Below, piece by piece: positions 44,437-56,853 of a stretch of DNA of 64,000 bases. This DNA comes from Alopecurus myosuroides (taxonomy: Eukaryota > Streptophyta > Magnoliopsida > Poales > Poaceae). Each line of letters starts with the position of its first letter. The first letter of the stretch is position 1. The DNA lies in assembly GCA_028641055.1 (NCBI GenBank), contig CM054059.1:47563682-47627681 (forward strand), read 5' to 3'. The position numbers and the translations under genes are program-made. Below the pieces are notes generated by a model. It did not search any database. It was not told the origin of the DNA and saw only the letters and a program-made list of their open reading frames with translations.

Positions 44437-46027
44437 CATCACTCCCCCTAGAGGTCTCACGACCCACAATGGTGTTGGTCTCCTTCTCTTTGATCACCTC
44501 TCCCTCTTTCACAAATTTTACTTCTTGTGAGGAAGAGGTGACCTTCTTACTGTTCTTCTTGTTCTTCTTGTACTTCTTCCTTGACTTAGCTACATAGCCA
44601 AGTCCTTCCTTTCCATTCTTGACTCTTTGAGGAACCACCTCATTGAGAGTCTTCTCACTTCCTACAAGATTAGTTGCACTAGAAGAATTGCTAGGCAAAA
44701 TACCAATGCTAGTAGATGAAGAGGATATGACTTGCTTATTTGATTGTTGAGCTAGGAGATTGTCACGAGATTGGTTAGCTTGTCATGAATTTCTTTAAGA
44801 GACGTGAACTCCTTTTCTAGTTTTTCATGACGAGCAACAAGTTCCTCGTGAGAAATTCCTAGCTTCAACTCTTCATTTTCAAGTGTTTTAACAAGAGAAA
44901 GAGATTGTTCATTATCCTTCCTAAGCTTAGAGACACTCATAGCAAAATTCTCTTCAAGACTATATTATTTTTCCTCAAGAGAGGCTCTAATGGAACGTTC
45001 ATTTTCAAGAGCCTTTTCAAGCTCTTTATCATTGCAAGAGTTAGCATCATCAAGTTGCCACAAAAGGGCATTCACTTTCTCCTTAGTCTCACCTTTGAGG
45101 CTAGCTAACCAAATGCCTAGTTCCTTTGCCTCACTATCCACCTCACAAGCATTTTCAACACAATCCAATAATGAAGGAGGGTTAGTGACAATGGTTTTGG
45201 AGTTGGGAGAGCATACCGAAGTGGCTTTTGCCATAAGACATGTAGGTCAGATAGCCGCAATCTCATTGGGGGATTCAAATAGAGAGACCGATGGAGATGA
45301 GGCGGTAGCTATGCCAACATGGGCAACACCTACCACTTCATCTTTTCCTTCATCTCCGAAGATATAGGTTTCCAACACCGCCTCTTCTTGAACGTAAAGA
45401 GCCCTTGGAACTATTCTAGCGAAGTTCTTGTTTTGTGGAGCCTTGGCCTTGTTTTTGCGAACAAGCTTGCCCTCATTCTCTTCTCTTGGCTCAAAAGGGC
45501 ACACCTTCACGAAATGGTTTGCACTTACACAATTGTAGCATGTCCTTGGTCGCTCTCCCTTCTTCTTGTAATTCTTGTTTCGAGGAGGTCTTGGAGAGCC
45601 GGCCTTCTGAGCTTCCCATCTCATCCAATATCCGTGCATGGCAAGGGCAATGCACTTGTGAGTGCCAGTGTAAGTGTCCTCATAGTCTTCCTCATCATCA
45701 TAAGCCTCTTCAACTTCTTCAACTCGAGCAATTTCCTTTGACTTCAAAGCTAGATTGGGTGACTTTCCCATTCCTCTAGAGCGAGCGAGAGCATCATCTG
45801 CACTCTTATGCGATAGGGATATGGCAATGAACTCACTAAGAACACCAATGGAGTTGATTGAATTGTAGTCCGCTCTTGTCCGTATGCTAGTGGAGAGGTT
45901 CTTCTCGAAGGGTGTAATTGCTTTGATGAACTTCCTCTTTATCCACTCATCGGAGATCTCTTCTTTTCCAAAGTCCCTCAATTGAGTGGCAAGGGTGACA
46001 ACTCTTCTATATAGCTCCTCGGGGGAC
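44437..46027 (-). pseudogene. Fragment of a gag-like polyprotein with CCHC zinc knuckle (copia-type?), interrupted
   Basis: From 46027 downwards it has a helical gag core (SPEELYRRVVTLATQL, IKRKFIKAITPFEKNL), an acidic stretch, and a CCHC knuckle CYNCVSANHFVKVC. Next come two Glu/Lys/Leu-rich segments that look like coiled coils (frames at 44965-45234 and 44752-44940), then a Lys-rich stretch (SRKKYKKNKKNSKKV). Stops and frame changes separate the pieces, so it is decayed. The N-terminus is missing because the Athila-like element inserted at 46028. It resembles gag regions of grass copia elements of the UBN2 type; I am unsure of the superfamily. No LTR of this element is visible. Confidence 0.65.
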
Positions 46028-47537
46028 TGATGACCCACAACTATAGGGGGTGTATCATAGTACTTTCAATAAATAAGAGTGTCGAACCCAACGAGGAGCA
46101 GAAGGTGTTGACAAGCTGTTTCGATGAAGGAATAACGGTAAATACTGAAAGATAGATTTGTAGGGTTTTTTGATATTGCAGATAAATAAAGTGCGAGTAA
46201 ATAAAATGCAGTAATAATAATTGCAGCAAGTGGCCCAATCCTTTCTTCAGCAAAGGACAAGCCGATGTGTTTACTTATGATTAACAAACGTTCTCGAGGA
46301 CACACGGGAGGTTTCTGTCACGTGCTTTTGTTCCATGCCGCTGAATAATCTTAGTGTTTTGATAAGTGTTGTGTGGGTGAACCTATGCTAATGTACCGTC
46401 CCATCCAAGACTAATACATACTTGTGATTATACCCCTTGCAAGCATCCGCAACTACAAGAAAGTAATTAAGAAATAAATCAAACCACAACTTTAAACTCC
46501 GGGATCCTACGCTCCCTCGTGTAATGGTTTCCTAACGGGGGTTTAGGTTTCTATCACTCCGGCAACCCCACAATTAGTATCCAAATACACGATGCATTCC
46601 CCTAGGCCCATAAATGGTGAAGTATCATGTAGTCGACGTTCACATGACACCACTAGAAGAATAACTCCACAACTTAAATATCAAACCATTAAATATTAGT
46701 CAACATTACTTCACTACTAACAACTTGACTTCTCCCATGTCCTCAAGAACAACACGAACTACTCACAAGACATCATATGGATCATAATAAAAGGTGATAT
46801 AATTGATGATAACAATCTGGTCATAAGTGCAAACACCGAAAAATCTCACAAGCATCAACTACTAACAAGTAATCCACATCGGGAGAGAGATCTAATGTAA
46901 AACAACGATAGAGGCCCCTAATTGTTACAGCGGGATGACGGAGGATGATGAGGGTGATGGTTCTTGTGGTGATGATGATGATGATGATGACGATCTTGAT
47001 GGTGCCCGGAGTGATGACGTTGACGATGGCGATGATTTCCCCTCTCCGGAGAGGAATTTCCCCGGCCGATTTCTCCCTGCCAGAGAGCTTTTCTCTCTCG
47101 GGTGTTTTCCGCCCCGAGGGAGCGGCAGAATAACTCTTCGATGATGGTATGAGGCTTAGGGTTCCTTGGGGGTCAAGTACGCGAAAGACCTCCACCAGAG
47201 GTGGGCCAGGGTGGCCACACCACCTGGTGGCGCGGCCAGGGGGCGCGCCACCTCATGGTGTGGGCCCATGATGCCCCCCTCTGGCTTCCCTTCTGGCTGG
47301 ACTCCTCCTCTGAACTTCTAATACACCCCCGGTGTCCCTCTTCTTCTTTTGATCTTCTGAAATATGGTATCTCGATGTTGCTTTTTCCATCAGATTTCTG
47401 GTCCCGGTGTATTCTCCAAAAATTATGAAACATGCAAAATAAGATAAAATAACATAAGGGATGCATCATAACATGAAATATATCGATGAATAATAGAAAA
47501 TTATGATATAAATTAGTGATGCAAAATGGACGTATCA
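46028..47537 (-). repeat. Athila-like 3' LTR
   Basis: 1510 bp; plus strand TGATGACCCACAAC...GGACGTATCA, followed by a C-rich tract that is the PPT on the sense strand. It includes a GAT-rich microsatellite (about 46965-46995) and a GC-rich inverted repeat (47215-47263). Confidence 0.85.
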
Positions 47538-47570
47538 ACCCCCCCAAGCTTAGACCTCGCTTGTCCCCAA
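47538..47570 (-). promoter_or_regulatory. Athila-like polypurine tract
   Basis: The minus strand reads AAGCTTGGGGGGGT next to the LTR end, preceded by a further purine-rich GGGGACAAGCGAGG. Confidence 0.8.
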
Positions 47571-49404
47571 GAGAAACTGAACTCAGTAAACATGACCACA
47601 TGTTTATGGAGCGAAGATTCGATAAATAAAATACGGACAAGAAGCATCACATTTATCTATACACCAATCATTACAGACATCAACTTCCTCTCATATAACT
47701 TAACTTGAAACGAGTAATGGGAGTCACAAACAAAGATGCAAAAGAGAGAATCAAAATTGGTGATGGCAAACTTCGTTCTTGGTCAGAGAACATTTAATGA
47801 TATCATACTTATCTTAGGTGAAGTCTTTATAACAAGTCCTAAATTGTAGAGCTCACCATGTTTAATTATAAAAATCCTTTTACAGTGATTTATAGCTTTC
47901 AAAGTAATATTCATTCAGATAATAAAGCATGTTCTAAATAAAGAAGGATAGAAAACATGATTGAATAAATCAACATATAGATGGTGAGATCACAACAACT
48001 CAAATGCTTGCTGGACACAGAAAGAAGTAGGTTTACTGACTCAACATAAAAGTAAAAGATAGGCCCTTCGCAGAGGGAAGCATTGATCACTCATGTGCTA
48101 GAGCTTTTATTTTAATAAACAGAGGTATAAAATGGTTCACACTCCTACCAACCTTTCTTACACAAACCATGACTAACCGAATCCTCGGGTTTCTGCCAAC
48201 AATCACAAACCATGGAGGAGTGTCTAAATTTTGAGAGAGGTGTATGTTTATGTCAACGAATGGCAAACAGAAAATACAGTACATCACAAGCCAACTAGAC
48301 TTCACAAGAGAGGATCCCATTGAAGGACGCAACTGGTATAGAAGGTCATCCCTCTTTCTCTTTTGTTTACACAATTGTGCTTTGACTGATAAATCAGAGG
48401 CAAAAATAGTGAAGAGAATTTGTATTATTATTTGGGGCTGGGAACCCCGCAGCCAGCTCTTCTAGCATTTGGATAAGCGGATGAAGCCACTAGTCCAGGT
48501 GCGTGAGTCCAATCAACAAGTGAGATAAAGATTCTCTATTTGCGTCCTCATGAGCTAAAACAGGAACAGAAAATAGGGATAATTTTGAAGGTTTTAAAGG
48601 TAACACATGAGCAATTTACTTGGAGTGGCGGTGAAATACCACATGTAGGAAGGTATGGTGGACACAAATGGCAAGGTTTTGGGGCTCAAGGTTTGGATGC
48701 ACGAGAAGCATTCCCTCTCCATACAGGGTTTTTGGCTAGCAAGGCTGGGTAGCAAGCATAAGAGTTGAGGGAAAACAAACAAATATACATATGATGAAAC
48801 CAATCATGCAATCTTCATTGAAAGCACAAACGATCTTAACTTGTGAATACTAAGTTTATGAGCTAATAGGCAAATTCCTCTTTCTTATACTAGCATCTCA
48901 AAATATTATTTCTAATGACCTAAGCTAAGTTTGCCAAAACCAACTAGATTAACTTAATGATCTCCAGAGTGACACCAAATACTAACAACATGCTCAACTG
49001 TATGACAGAAATTGAAAACTAAAATAAGGTGTATAGAAAATAAATGATGAAACTTCTCATTAATATTTCAAACCGGCAACTCACACCAACGAATACAATA
49101 ATAACCAACTAAGGAGAGACACTTCCATACTGCAAACCATCCTATATGATAACTTCTCTACTCATGATATGACTCTACTAAAAAGGTAAAAAGATGAAAG
49201 ACAGTGATGTGATACCGCGGCACTCCCCCCAAGCTTGGAACAGGCCAAGGGGATGCCAATACCAATGATGAATCAATTCTTTGGTGGTGGTGGTGAATCC
49301 TTCTCGATGAGCTTATCAATTGATTTCTTCAGATCTTCAATTGCGAACATAAGCATAAGCATCACCTCCGTATTGCGATCAATACGGTTTGCATGCCTGT
49401 CAGA
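47571..49404 (-). other. Athila-like long 3' non-coding region
   Basis: AT-rich DNA between the downstream ORF and the PPT, with only short chance frames. A second C-rich tract, actcccccccaagcttgg-like, is at 49221-49240, resembling the PPT. No gene is seen. Confidence 0.6.
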
Positions 49405-49812
49405 CTATGAATCCCAGCCACCAAGATTTTTCCCCCACTCTACATTAGGTTGAGAGCTTCCTTCATCTGCACGGTTAGAACGACCCATATCCCAGCAAGA
49501 AGGCAAATCTGCCTCGGGTACCCTCCTAGATTGATACTCATGAATTAAAGTACGGAAAGGTTTCTTTATGCCTGAAAGGGGTGTCCTTGAAGCTAAGAAG
49601 TGACGTGGGCCCTTCCCTCCGGTGCTTATCCTTGCCGTTTGCTTGCGATGTTTTGCAACCACTCCAATGCTTGCGATGGTGGCGCGTGGATGCACTCGTG
49701 GGTCTTCTTCTACATCTCTTTCAGCTCCACTCTCGATCTCCTCCTCCGGCTCCGAGTCTCGGAGATCATCTTCCTTTGGTCCCTTCCCCTTGTTGTTGTT
49801 GGTGGAGACCAT
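49405..49812 (-). CDS. Athila-like ORF after pol (unknown function), truncated
   Basis: Starts at ATG 49812 (MVSTNNNKGKGPKED), about 135 codons, stop at 49405. It is highly charged, with an acidic N-terminal stretch (DSEPEEEIESGAERDVEEDP). The frame continues upstream to 50091 without a good start, and the protein sequence seems to go on after the stop (a KKSIDKLIEKD-like stretch near 49305-49330), so the stop is probably a mutation. It occupies the position called env-like in Athila elements, but I see no signal peptide or membrane segment in it. A TATA box lies 95 bp upstream. Confidence 0.55.
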   Translation of the reverse strand: MVSTNNNKGKGPKEDDLRDSEPEEEIESGAERDVEEDPRVHPRATIASIGVVAKHRKQTARISTGGKGPRHFLASRTPLSGIKKPFRTLIHEYQSRRVPEADLPSCWDMGRSNRADEGSSQPNVEWGKNLGGWDS

Positions 49813-50289
49813 GATGCTTCTAAAACTGAAAATAGATCCTGGCAGAAATAGCTCGAAACAGAAACACGACGAGAATACGATATACGGACCTCGGGGGGTC
49901 CGGGGAATTATATAGCAAAAAGTTTCATAACGAAAGGAAAGTCCAGGTCGAAAACGAGTCGGAGAGGGGCTCTGGGGTGCCCACACCATAGGCTGGCGCG
50001 GCGAGGGGTGGGCCCTCGCCACCCCATGGTGTGGAGCCTCTGGGCTATGTCTTCGCCTTGTTTCCGGCTCATAATTTTTCATATTTTCCAAAAACAGTAA
50101 AATTAAAAGTTTGAAGATAATTCACGAAAGTTTTCTTACCAAAACTGATACCTATTCGAAAATCGATTCTGCAGTTTCTGAAATATGCTTATTAATAAAT
50201 TCCTCCGGGATCATGGCTCGAATACAATCAACATTTTCATTATAAGGATCTCCATAAATATAATGATTGAGTCTTTGGCCATTCACCAC
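49813..50289 (-). promoter_or_regulatory. Internal promoter-like region before the Athila ORF
   Basis: On the minus strand: a 54-bp imperfect inverted repeat (49981-50034), then TATATAAT (rc of 49907-49914), then a CGGACC...GGTCCG hairpin (49886-49903), then the ATG at 49812. The rest (50035-50289) is AT-rich spacer. Confidence 0.45.
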
Positions 50290-52538
50290 TTGTGAAGTGT
50301 TGTCTTAAAGCGAAACAATTTTAATTGCCCCCGAACGATATACTTCTTCGATAACAAAAGGTCCTTCCCATCTCGAGAGTATTTTTCCTGCAAAAAATCT
50401 GAGACGAGACCTATACAATAGCACTTTCTCACCAACATGAAATTCTCTTTTAATAATTCTCTTATCATGCCACCTTTTAAGTTTCTCTTTAAAGAGCTTA
50501 GCATTTTCATATGCTTCACTCTGCCATTCATCTAAAGAACTTAAGTCAAGCAACCTTTTCTCACCAGCAAGTTTAAAATCTCTATTTAGGTCTCTCACTG
50601 CCCAATAAGCTCTGTGTTCTAACTCTAGGGGCAAGTGACAAGCTTTTACATAAATCATTTTATAAGGAGACATGCCCATGGGATTTTTATAAGCAGTTCT
50701 ATAAGCCCACAGAGCATCATTTAATTTCTTAGCCCAATTTTTTCTAGATTTGTTAACAGTCTTTTGCAAGATAGATTTGATTTCTGTATTTCATAATTCT
50801 ACTTTTCCACTAGTTTGAGGATGATAGGGTGAGGCAATTCTATGATTAACATCATATTTAGCAAGAGTCTTTCTAAAACCACCATGAATAAAATGAGAAC
50901 CCCCATCAGTCATAAGATATCTAGGCACACCAAACCTAGGGAAAATAATGTCTTTAAGCATTTTTTAATGGGGTTTCACCATCAACACTTTTAGTAGGTA
51001 TAGCTTCTACCCATTTAGTAACATAATCAACAACAACAAGAATATGAGCGTAACCTCGTGAAGGAGGGAAAGGACCCATAAAGTCAAAACCCAACAATCA
51101 AACAGTTCAATAACAAGAGAATAATTCATAGGCATTTCATTACGTCTAGAAACATTTCCAACCCTTTGACATTGATCACAATATAAAACAAACTTTATAG
51201 CATCTTTAAAGATAGTAGGCCAATAAAAATATGATTATAGAACCTTTTGTGCAGTTCTATCTCCAGCGTGATGTCCTCCATAAGCACTACTATGACATTT
51301 TCTCAATATCTCTCGTTGTTCATTTTCAGGAACACATCTTCGCATAATACCATCAACACCTTCTTTATATAAGTGTGGGTCATCCCAAAAATAATGGCTC
51401 AAATCATAGAAGAATTTTCTTCTTTGCTGAGCTGTAAAGGTAGGAGGCAAATACTTGGAAACAATAAAGTTAGCATAATCAACATACCATGGACTCTCTT
51501 GAGAGCTCACTTTTATTGCAGCTAACTGTTCATTACGAAAACTATCATTAACAGGAATAGGATCATCAAGATATTTTCTAATCTGGACAAATTATCAGCA
51601 ACAGGATTTTCAACACCCTTCCTATCCACAATATGTAAATCAAACTCTTGTAAGAGAAGCACCCATCTAATAATCCTAGGCTTAGAATCTTTCTTTTCCA
51701 TAAGGGTCTTAATAGCAGCATGATCATTATGAATAGTAACTTTAGAATCAACAATATACTGCCTAAATTTATCACAAGCAAAAACTATAGCTAGGAATTC
51801 TTTCTCAGTGGTAGCATAATTCTTTTGAGCAGCATCAAGAATTTTATTAGCATAATGAATAACATTTAACTTATTATCTACTCGCTGTCCAAGAACAACA
51901 CCTACAACATAATCACTAGCATCACACATAATTTCAAACGGTAAATTCCAATCAGGGGTTGAACAATAGGGGCAGACATTAAAGCCTTCTTTAAAATTTC
52001 AAAAGCTTCTTTACAATCTTCATAAAAACCAAAAGGTACATCCTTTTGAAGAAGATTAGTAAGAGGCTTTGATATTTTAGAGAAATCTTTAATAAACCTT
52101 CTATAGAAATCAGCCTGACCAAGAATACTACGAATACCTTTGACATCACTGGGACATGGCATTTTCTCAATGGCTTCAACTTTATCTCTATCAACTTCAA
52201 TACCTCTTTCAGAAATTTTATGTCCAAGAACAATTCCTTCATTAACCATAAAATGGCATTTCTCCCAATTAAGAACATTATCAAAAGAAAGTTCCATAGA
52301 TGGAGAAATCGTCCATGAAGACTTCCACAATTTCTTCACAAAAAACATGAAAGATAGCAGACATGCATCTTTGAAAAGTAGCAGGAGCATTACATAAACC
52401 AAAAGGCATACATCTATAAGCATAGGTTCCAAAAGGACAAGTGAAAGTTGTTTTCTTTTGATCAGGCTTTCTAACAGCAATTTGAGAGAACCCAGAATAA
52501 CTATCAAGAAAGCAAAAATGAGTTTTCTTAGACAGTCT
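50290..52538 (-). pseudogene. pol: Athila-like pol (RT C-terminal part, RNase H, integrase), decayed
   Basis: From 52538 downwards: RT with FMDDF (about 52300-52330) and LGHKISERGIEVD. RNase H (51929-51560) has [15 protein letters not shown] and [20 protein letters not shown]. The integrase zinc region (51510-51235) shows CHSSAYGGHHAGDRTAQKVL; a core in broken frames follows, and the integrase C-terminus (50769-50305) shows WAYRTAYKNPMGMSPY and SRWEGPFVIEEV. At least four frame changes and several stops, for example around 52290, 51515 and 51230, rule out function. The N-terminal RT and gag are cut off by the copia insertion at 52539. Confidence 0.88.
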
Positions 52539-54195
52539 TGAAGGGGTCGTTGCATAGAAAACAAAAAAATTCCTACGCGAGAGACACCCGAAAGGCCAAG
52601 ATCTAATCTAGGAGACGAAGTGCAACGGGCAAAGAGAGGGTTAAGGAGAACACATACCCCCGAAGACACAAAGCGTTACGAGATCAAATCTAGTTGTTGC
52701 CGTAGTCGTACTCACACCGATCCTGAGAGCGATAAGCTGTGCACCGCAATCTGGCGGTGCCTCCGTGATCGGTCACACATACGGTTCATGACGACCTCCG
52801 TTCCCTCGATCCAGCGAGGCGCGGAAGTAGAGGATCCCTCGGAACTCTAGTAGCACGACGGCGTGGTGTTTGTGAAGAATCTCACGGTCAGGGTTTCGCC
52901 AAGCCGGAGACCATGGAATGGAGCAGCGGGTGGAGAGGAAGTGAAGATGCACCAAGTGTGTGTGGAGAGGGAGGTCCAACCCCTCTTTATATAGGAGGGG
53001 GAGGCTGCCACGAATTTTTGGTTCCTCCACCTCTCCCCTCATCATGTGGGTGGAGTCTCCAGTCAACCCACTCATCCTCCCATCAATTCCCATGCAAAAT
53101 TCCAAGGGTTTTCTTTAATAAGTAAATAAAATAATTTCATTTATTTATTTTAATATTTTTTTATCCTATTAACAAAAATTAACACTTACACCCTTGAACT
53201 ATTTGTTAATCAAACATTAACATATACCACCTTGAACTATTTCAATATTCCCCTAAACAATTCTGGTGACTATTTCAATATTCCCCGAAACAATTTCGGT
53301 GCTGCTCAAAACATTCTTCGTTATTCCGTATCCTCTCAAATGCGTCATCGAACCTTAAGTGTGTCACCCTACGGTTCAAGAATAACATAGACATGATCGA
53401 GACTCCTCTCCGATCAATAATCAACAGCGGGATCTGGAGATCCGTGATGACTCCTATATATTCAACGATGACTCTCGTGATCGTGTGAACCATCAACGTC
53501 GTGAACTATTTCCTTTGTCTCGCGATATTTTACTTGTCCGATATTTGATCATTGGTATCAACCATACCTTGTTCAATCTTGTTACCAACAACTACTCTTT
53601 TCTAGTTTTCGTGATATGACATCAATGTGACCTAGTCACGTGCTTGCAAGTGGTGTCGATGTGATATCACCGAGAGGGCCCAGAGTATATCTCTCTGTCA
53701 TTTGGATGGACAAATCCCACTCTTGATCCATGATCCTCAACTAATACTTTCCGAATACCTAACGGCACCTTTATAGTCACCCTGGTACGGTGTGACGTTT
53801 GATGACATCAAAGCACCCTTCCGGTATGAGTGATTGACATGATCTCATGGTCTAAGGAATAAGTTACTTCGTATGTTTGATATAACAATGTAAACTTAAT
53901 GACTTGATTGTATTGCTATATTCACTTTGGGTATATGTTCATCACATCATTCTTCTAATGACATGACCCCGTTATTAACAACATCCAATGTTCATGATCA
54001 GAAAACCTTGATCATCTATTAACCAACGAGCTAGTTAAAAGAGAGGCTTTACTAGGAACCATTGTTTGTTTATTAAACACACATGTATCAACATTTCCGG
54101 TTAATAAAATTCTAGCATGAGAAATAAACATTCATCATAAACAAGGAATAAGATAATAACCATTTTATTATTGCCTCTCGGGCATATTCCCTTCA
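52539..54195 (-). repeat. BARE/Angela-like 3' LTR
   Basis: 1657 bp, ends TGAAGG...CCTTCA (a 6-bp terminal inverted repeat). The sense TATA box TATATAAAG is the reverse complement of 52985-52993. LTR length is as usual for this group. Confidence 0.88.
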
Positions 54196-54208
54196 GTCTC
54201 CCACTTGC
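54196..54208 (-). promoter_or_regulatory. Copia polypurine tract
   Basis: The minus strand reads GCAAGTGGGAGAC, abutting the 3' LTR, as in BARE-like elements. Confidence 0.82.
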
Positions 54209-55880
54209 ACTAGAGTCAATAATCTAGTGTGTAAGCACTTAACACATATGGCGTTCCAGTGTTATTACCATGCGTGATCTGAACTGTTCAGGTCCTATTG
54301 TATTTGCATGTTGTTTGTTTCTACATGCATCACATATTCTCTAATGAGATGGCTTTGTATATATGTGGTGAATCGGTGAAACCTTAATTCCTCAGCTTAA
54401 ACCGATGTCACTAACATTGTGAAAATGTAGCTTCATAGTGTTAGCATTCTTGGAAATTCACCAAGTTCTGGTGATACCTTAATTCCTCAGCCTAAACTAA
54501 TGTTACTAACATTGTGAAAATGTAGGTTCATAGTATCAGCATTCTTGGAAATTCACCAAGTTCAATAAAGAACTCCTTGACACAAAATACGTTTATTATC
54601 AGTTGTCAACACAACGATATACTTTAGCCTATGTTGTAGTATCTGTCACAATATTTTATTTTGAAACTCTTTCAAATCCAGCATGGAACTTTCTTCCAGC
54701 TTATTGTGCTACCCTTCATCACATATTTTAATTGAGATAAAATTACTTGAATAAATGACAAGACTATTAGTGTAACATATTACAACTTATATTTTGTCAT
54801 TACTACATAGGAAAACATATCCTTAGCATTTCTAAAATGACACAAGGATCTCTCCCACTGTTGTCTAATCATCATATGAACTATCCTGCTATAACATTTT
54901 ATAGCATAGGACTCATCTGGTTGTGTACATAGCATGGAAACATGACTTAGAAATCTCAATTTCAACGATGCTCATCGTGTGTCAAAACACTTGAATCTTG
55001 CTCAATTATTTTCCATGTGACAAGAACTCCTTCTTGTCATTTTGATATTGACTTACTTCAATATTTCATCTATGTAATTTGTCTTCAATCATATCAGGCG
55101 CTTCAATCCATATTTTATAGATATCGATGCCCAATATCTTCTAAGCCTTTTATCAATATGAAAATCTTAACTGTATTAATTTAAAATACATATTTTCCAA
55201 TCAACCATATGTTATCTACATAAAGTATTGGAAATATGTCATAGCGCTCCCACTTAATTTCTTGTAGCTCTACAAGCATCTTTATCGTTCATGATGGAAA
55301 CAATCTCTTTTGATAACTTCATTAAGGTAAAGATTTCAACTTCGTTATGCTCACTTCAACCATTGAAGTGCGCATACCTTTCTAGCAACCTTTTGAATTT
55401 TAAAAAACTCTCAGACTGTGTCAAGTACACATCCTTGATCAAACTTCCTTGAGAGGAAAGTTGGTTTTGTTATTCAACTGCATATCATAACATGTAACTT
55501 TTGCTAGAACTATCCGTAAAGACTAAAGCATCACTACGGAAGATCAAAATCTTGTATTAGTCAACTCTTTGAACTTCGTCGAAAACAACTTTTCGATAAG
55601 TACAACTTTCAAAGGATGTAAAAATCCATGTCTTTGTCGCTACATAGACCCTTTTGCTATCATTAGGCATCATGCCTATTTAAAGGACTACCAAGTCACA
55701 TACTTGATATACATACAAGGATAATATGGCAGATATAATGACTCATAGTAAATTTTACGAATTCAGGGCCCATCATTTGCTTCCTTTATAAGGTCCAGGT
55801 CCTTCTGTTGTAAAAAAACACTTTACTCTTAAACCACAAGTTCCTCTAAGTACAAAGTTTTAGGACTTTTGTGGTTCAGT
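54209..55880 (-). other. Eroded copia internal region
   Basis: No frame longer than about 60 codons survives. The sequence contains imperfect repeats of ttaattcctcagc and ttcttggaaattcaccaagt (about 54380-54560). I take it as decayed 3' internal copia DNA by position only; RT and integrase motifs are not readable. Confidence 0.55.
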
Positions 55881-56847
55881 TGTAACATCCCAAGTATGAA
55901 AAATAGCCATTAGAATGTTTGCTCTCTGTTATTTTATGTTTTGCATCATGGCATCATGTTGATTGCATTTGTTTTTCTTGTTTTCCTTTTGTTTTCCTCT
56001 GTTTTCTATTTGAATTTCAAACCTTTTGTTTCATCCTTGTGATGTTACAATTCCTAAAATGATATTTCAAATCAAAACAACAAATTGTTTCCATTAAAGT
56101 GTGATTTCAAAACTGTTGTTTTGTTTCTATAAAAATGCATCCAATAATCAAACCCTTTTCAAATCCAATTAATTTCCAAAACAACAACCCTTTTGAAAGT
56201 TATGAAAAATTGCAAAACAAACCAATCATTTGTTTCCAATTAAAATCATTTGATCACCCTATTCAAATATTGTTTTCAATAGTTGAAGTTGATGTAAATT
56301 GCTTGTGAATAACATTCCTTTTATCAACCACCCTAATGGAAATTTAAATTTCAAATCAAGTCATAATGGGCATGTTTCAAATTGTGGGTTTAAAAATCAA
56401 ATTCTTGCAAACTATTAAATCCATTAATGTATGCATAACTGCTTGAGCTCATTAAATAAAATTTGTTATTTCCAAAAATTCCAAATCAAACCTTATTGAA
56501 ATTCAACTACCCATTTAAAAATTCAAACTAATAATTCAAAGTTTTGAATCAATGCTAACTTTTGCTTTGACATTTCTGTTTTGGAAAAGAAACTCATAAA
56601 ATATTTCATAAGTTAGACCCTAACATTTTTCTTTTCCCTCTCTCACTCTTCTCTACAAAAAAAAAGAAAAGGAGCAAAAGAATAAAAGCTAGAGGGAGAG
56701 AGAGAGCAGCAGGCCCATCTTCCCCCCCCAAGCCCATTACTTCTAGCCCAATACCCCCTCCACTTCATCTTCCTCGTACGGCAGTCATCCTGCACCTCCA
56801 CGTTTCAGAGTGCAACAGGGAACGGTGATCAACCACCTACACCTCCC

Positions 56848-56853
56848 TATAAA
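56848..56853 (+). promoter_or_regulatory. V LTR TATA box
   Basis: TATAAA in ccctccctataaacctaacc context, upstream of a CT-rich leader. It is repeated at 62382-62387 in the right LTR. Confidence 0.6.

Larger units (their letters stand above)
46028..52538 (-). mobile_element. Athila-like gypsy element, 3' part
   Basis: Minus-strand order in the window: decayed pol (52538-50290), a downstream ORF (about 49812-49405), a long non-coding stretch, PPT (47538 on) and 3' LTR (46028-47537). The pol motifs, the ORF after pol, and an LTR starting TGATACGTCC on the sense strand fit the Athila lineage (Sabrina/WHAM-like in Triticeae, from memory). It inserted into the gag-like fragment at 46027 and is itself interrupted at 52539. 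Its 5' part lies beyond the copia and V insertions, outside the window. Confidence 0.8.
52539..55880 (-). mobile_element. BARE/Angela-like copia element, 3' part
   Basis: 3' LTR at 52539-54195, PPT at 54196, and eroded internal DNA up to 55880, where V is inserted. Sense is minus. The LTR start TGAAGGGAATATGCCC and ggcaataataaaatggttat are characteristic of the BARE-1/Angela/WIS group of Triticeae and relatives. The 5' part is beyond V, outside the window, so the target duplication cannot be checked. Confidence 0.85.

Noticed and set aside
46965..46995. GAT-rich microsatellite as a functional element
   Set aside because: Simple repeat in an LTR, no further evidence.
49405..49812. Envelope protein for the Athila-like downstream ORF
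   Set aside because: Position fits the env-like ORF, but I see no signal peptide, membrane segment or cleavage site. I left it as unknown function.
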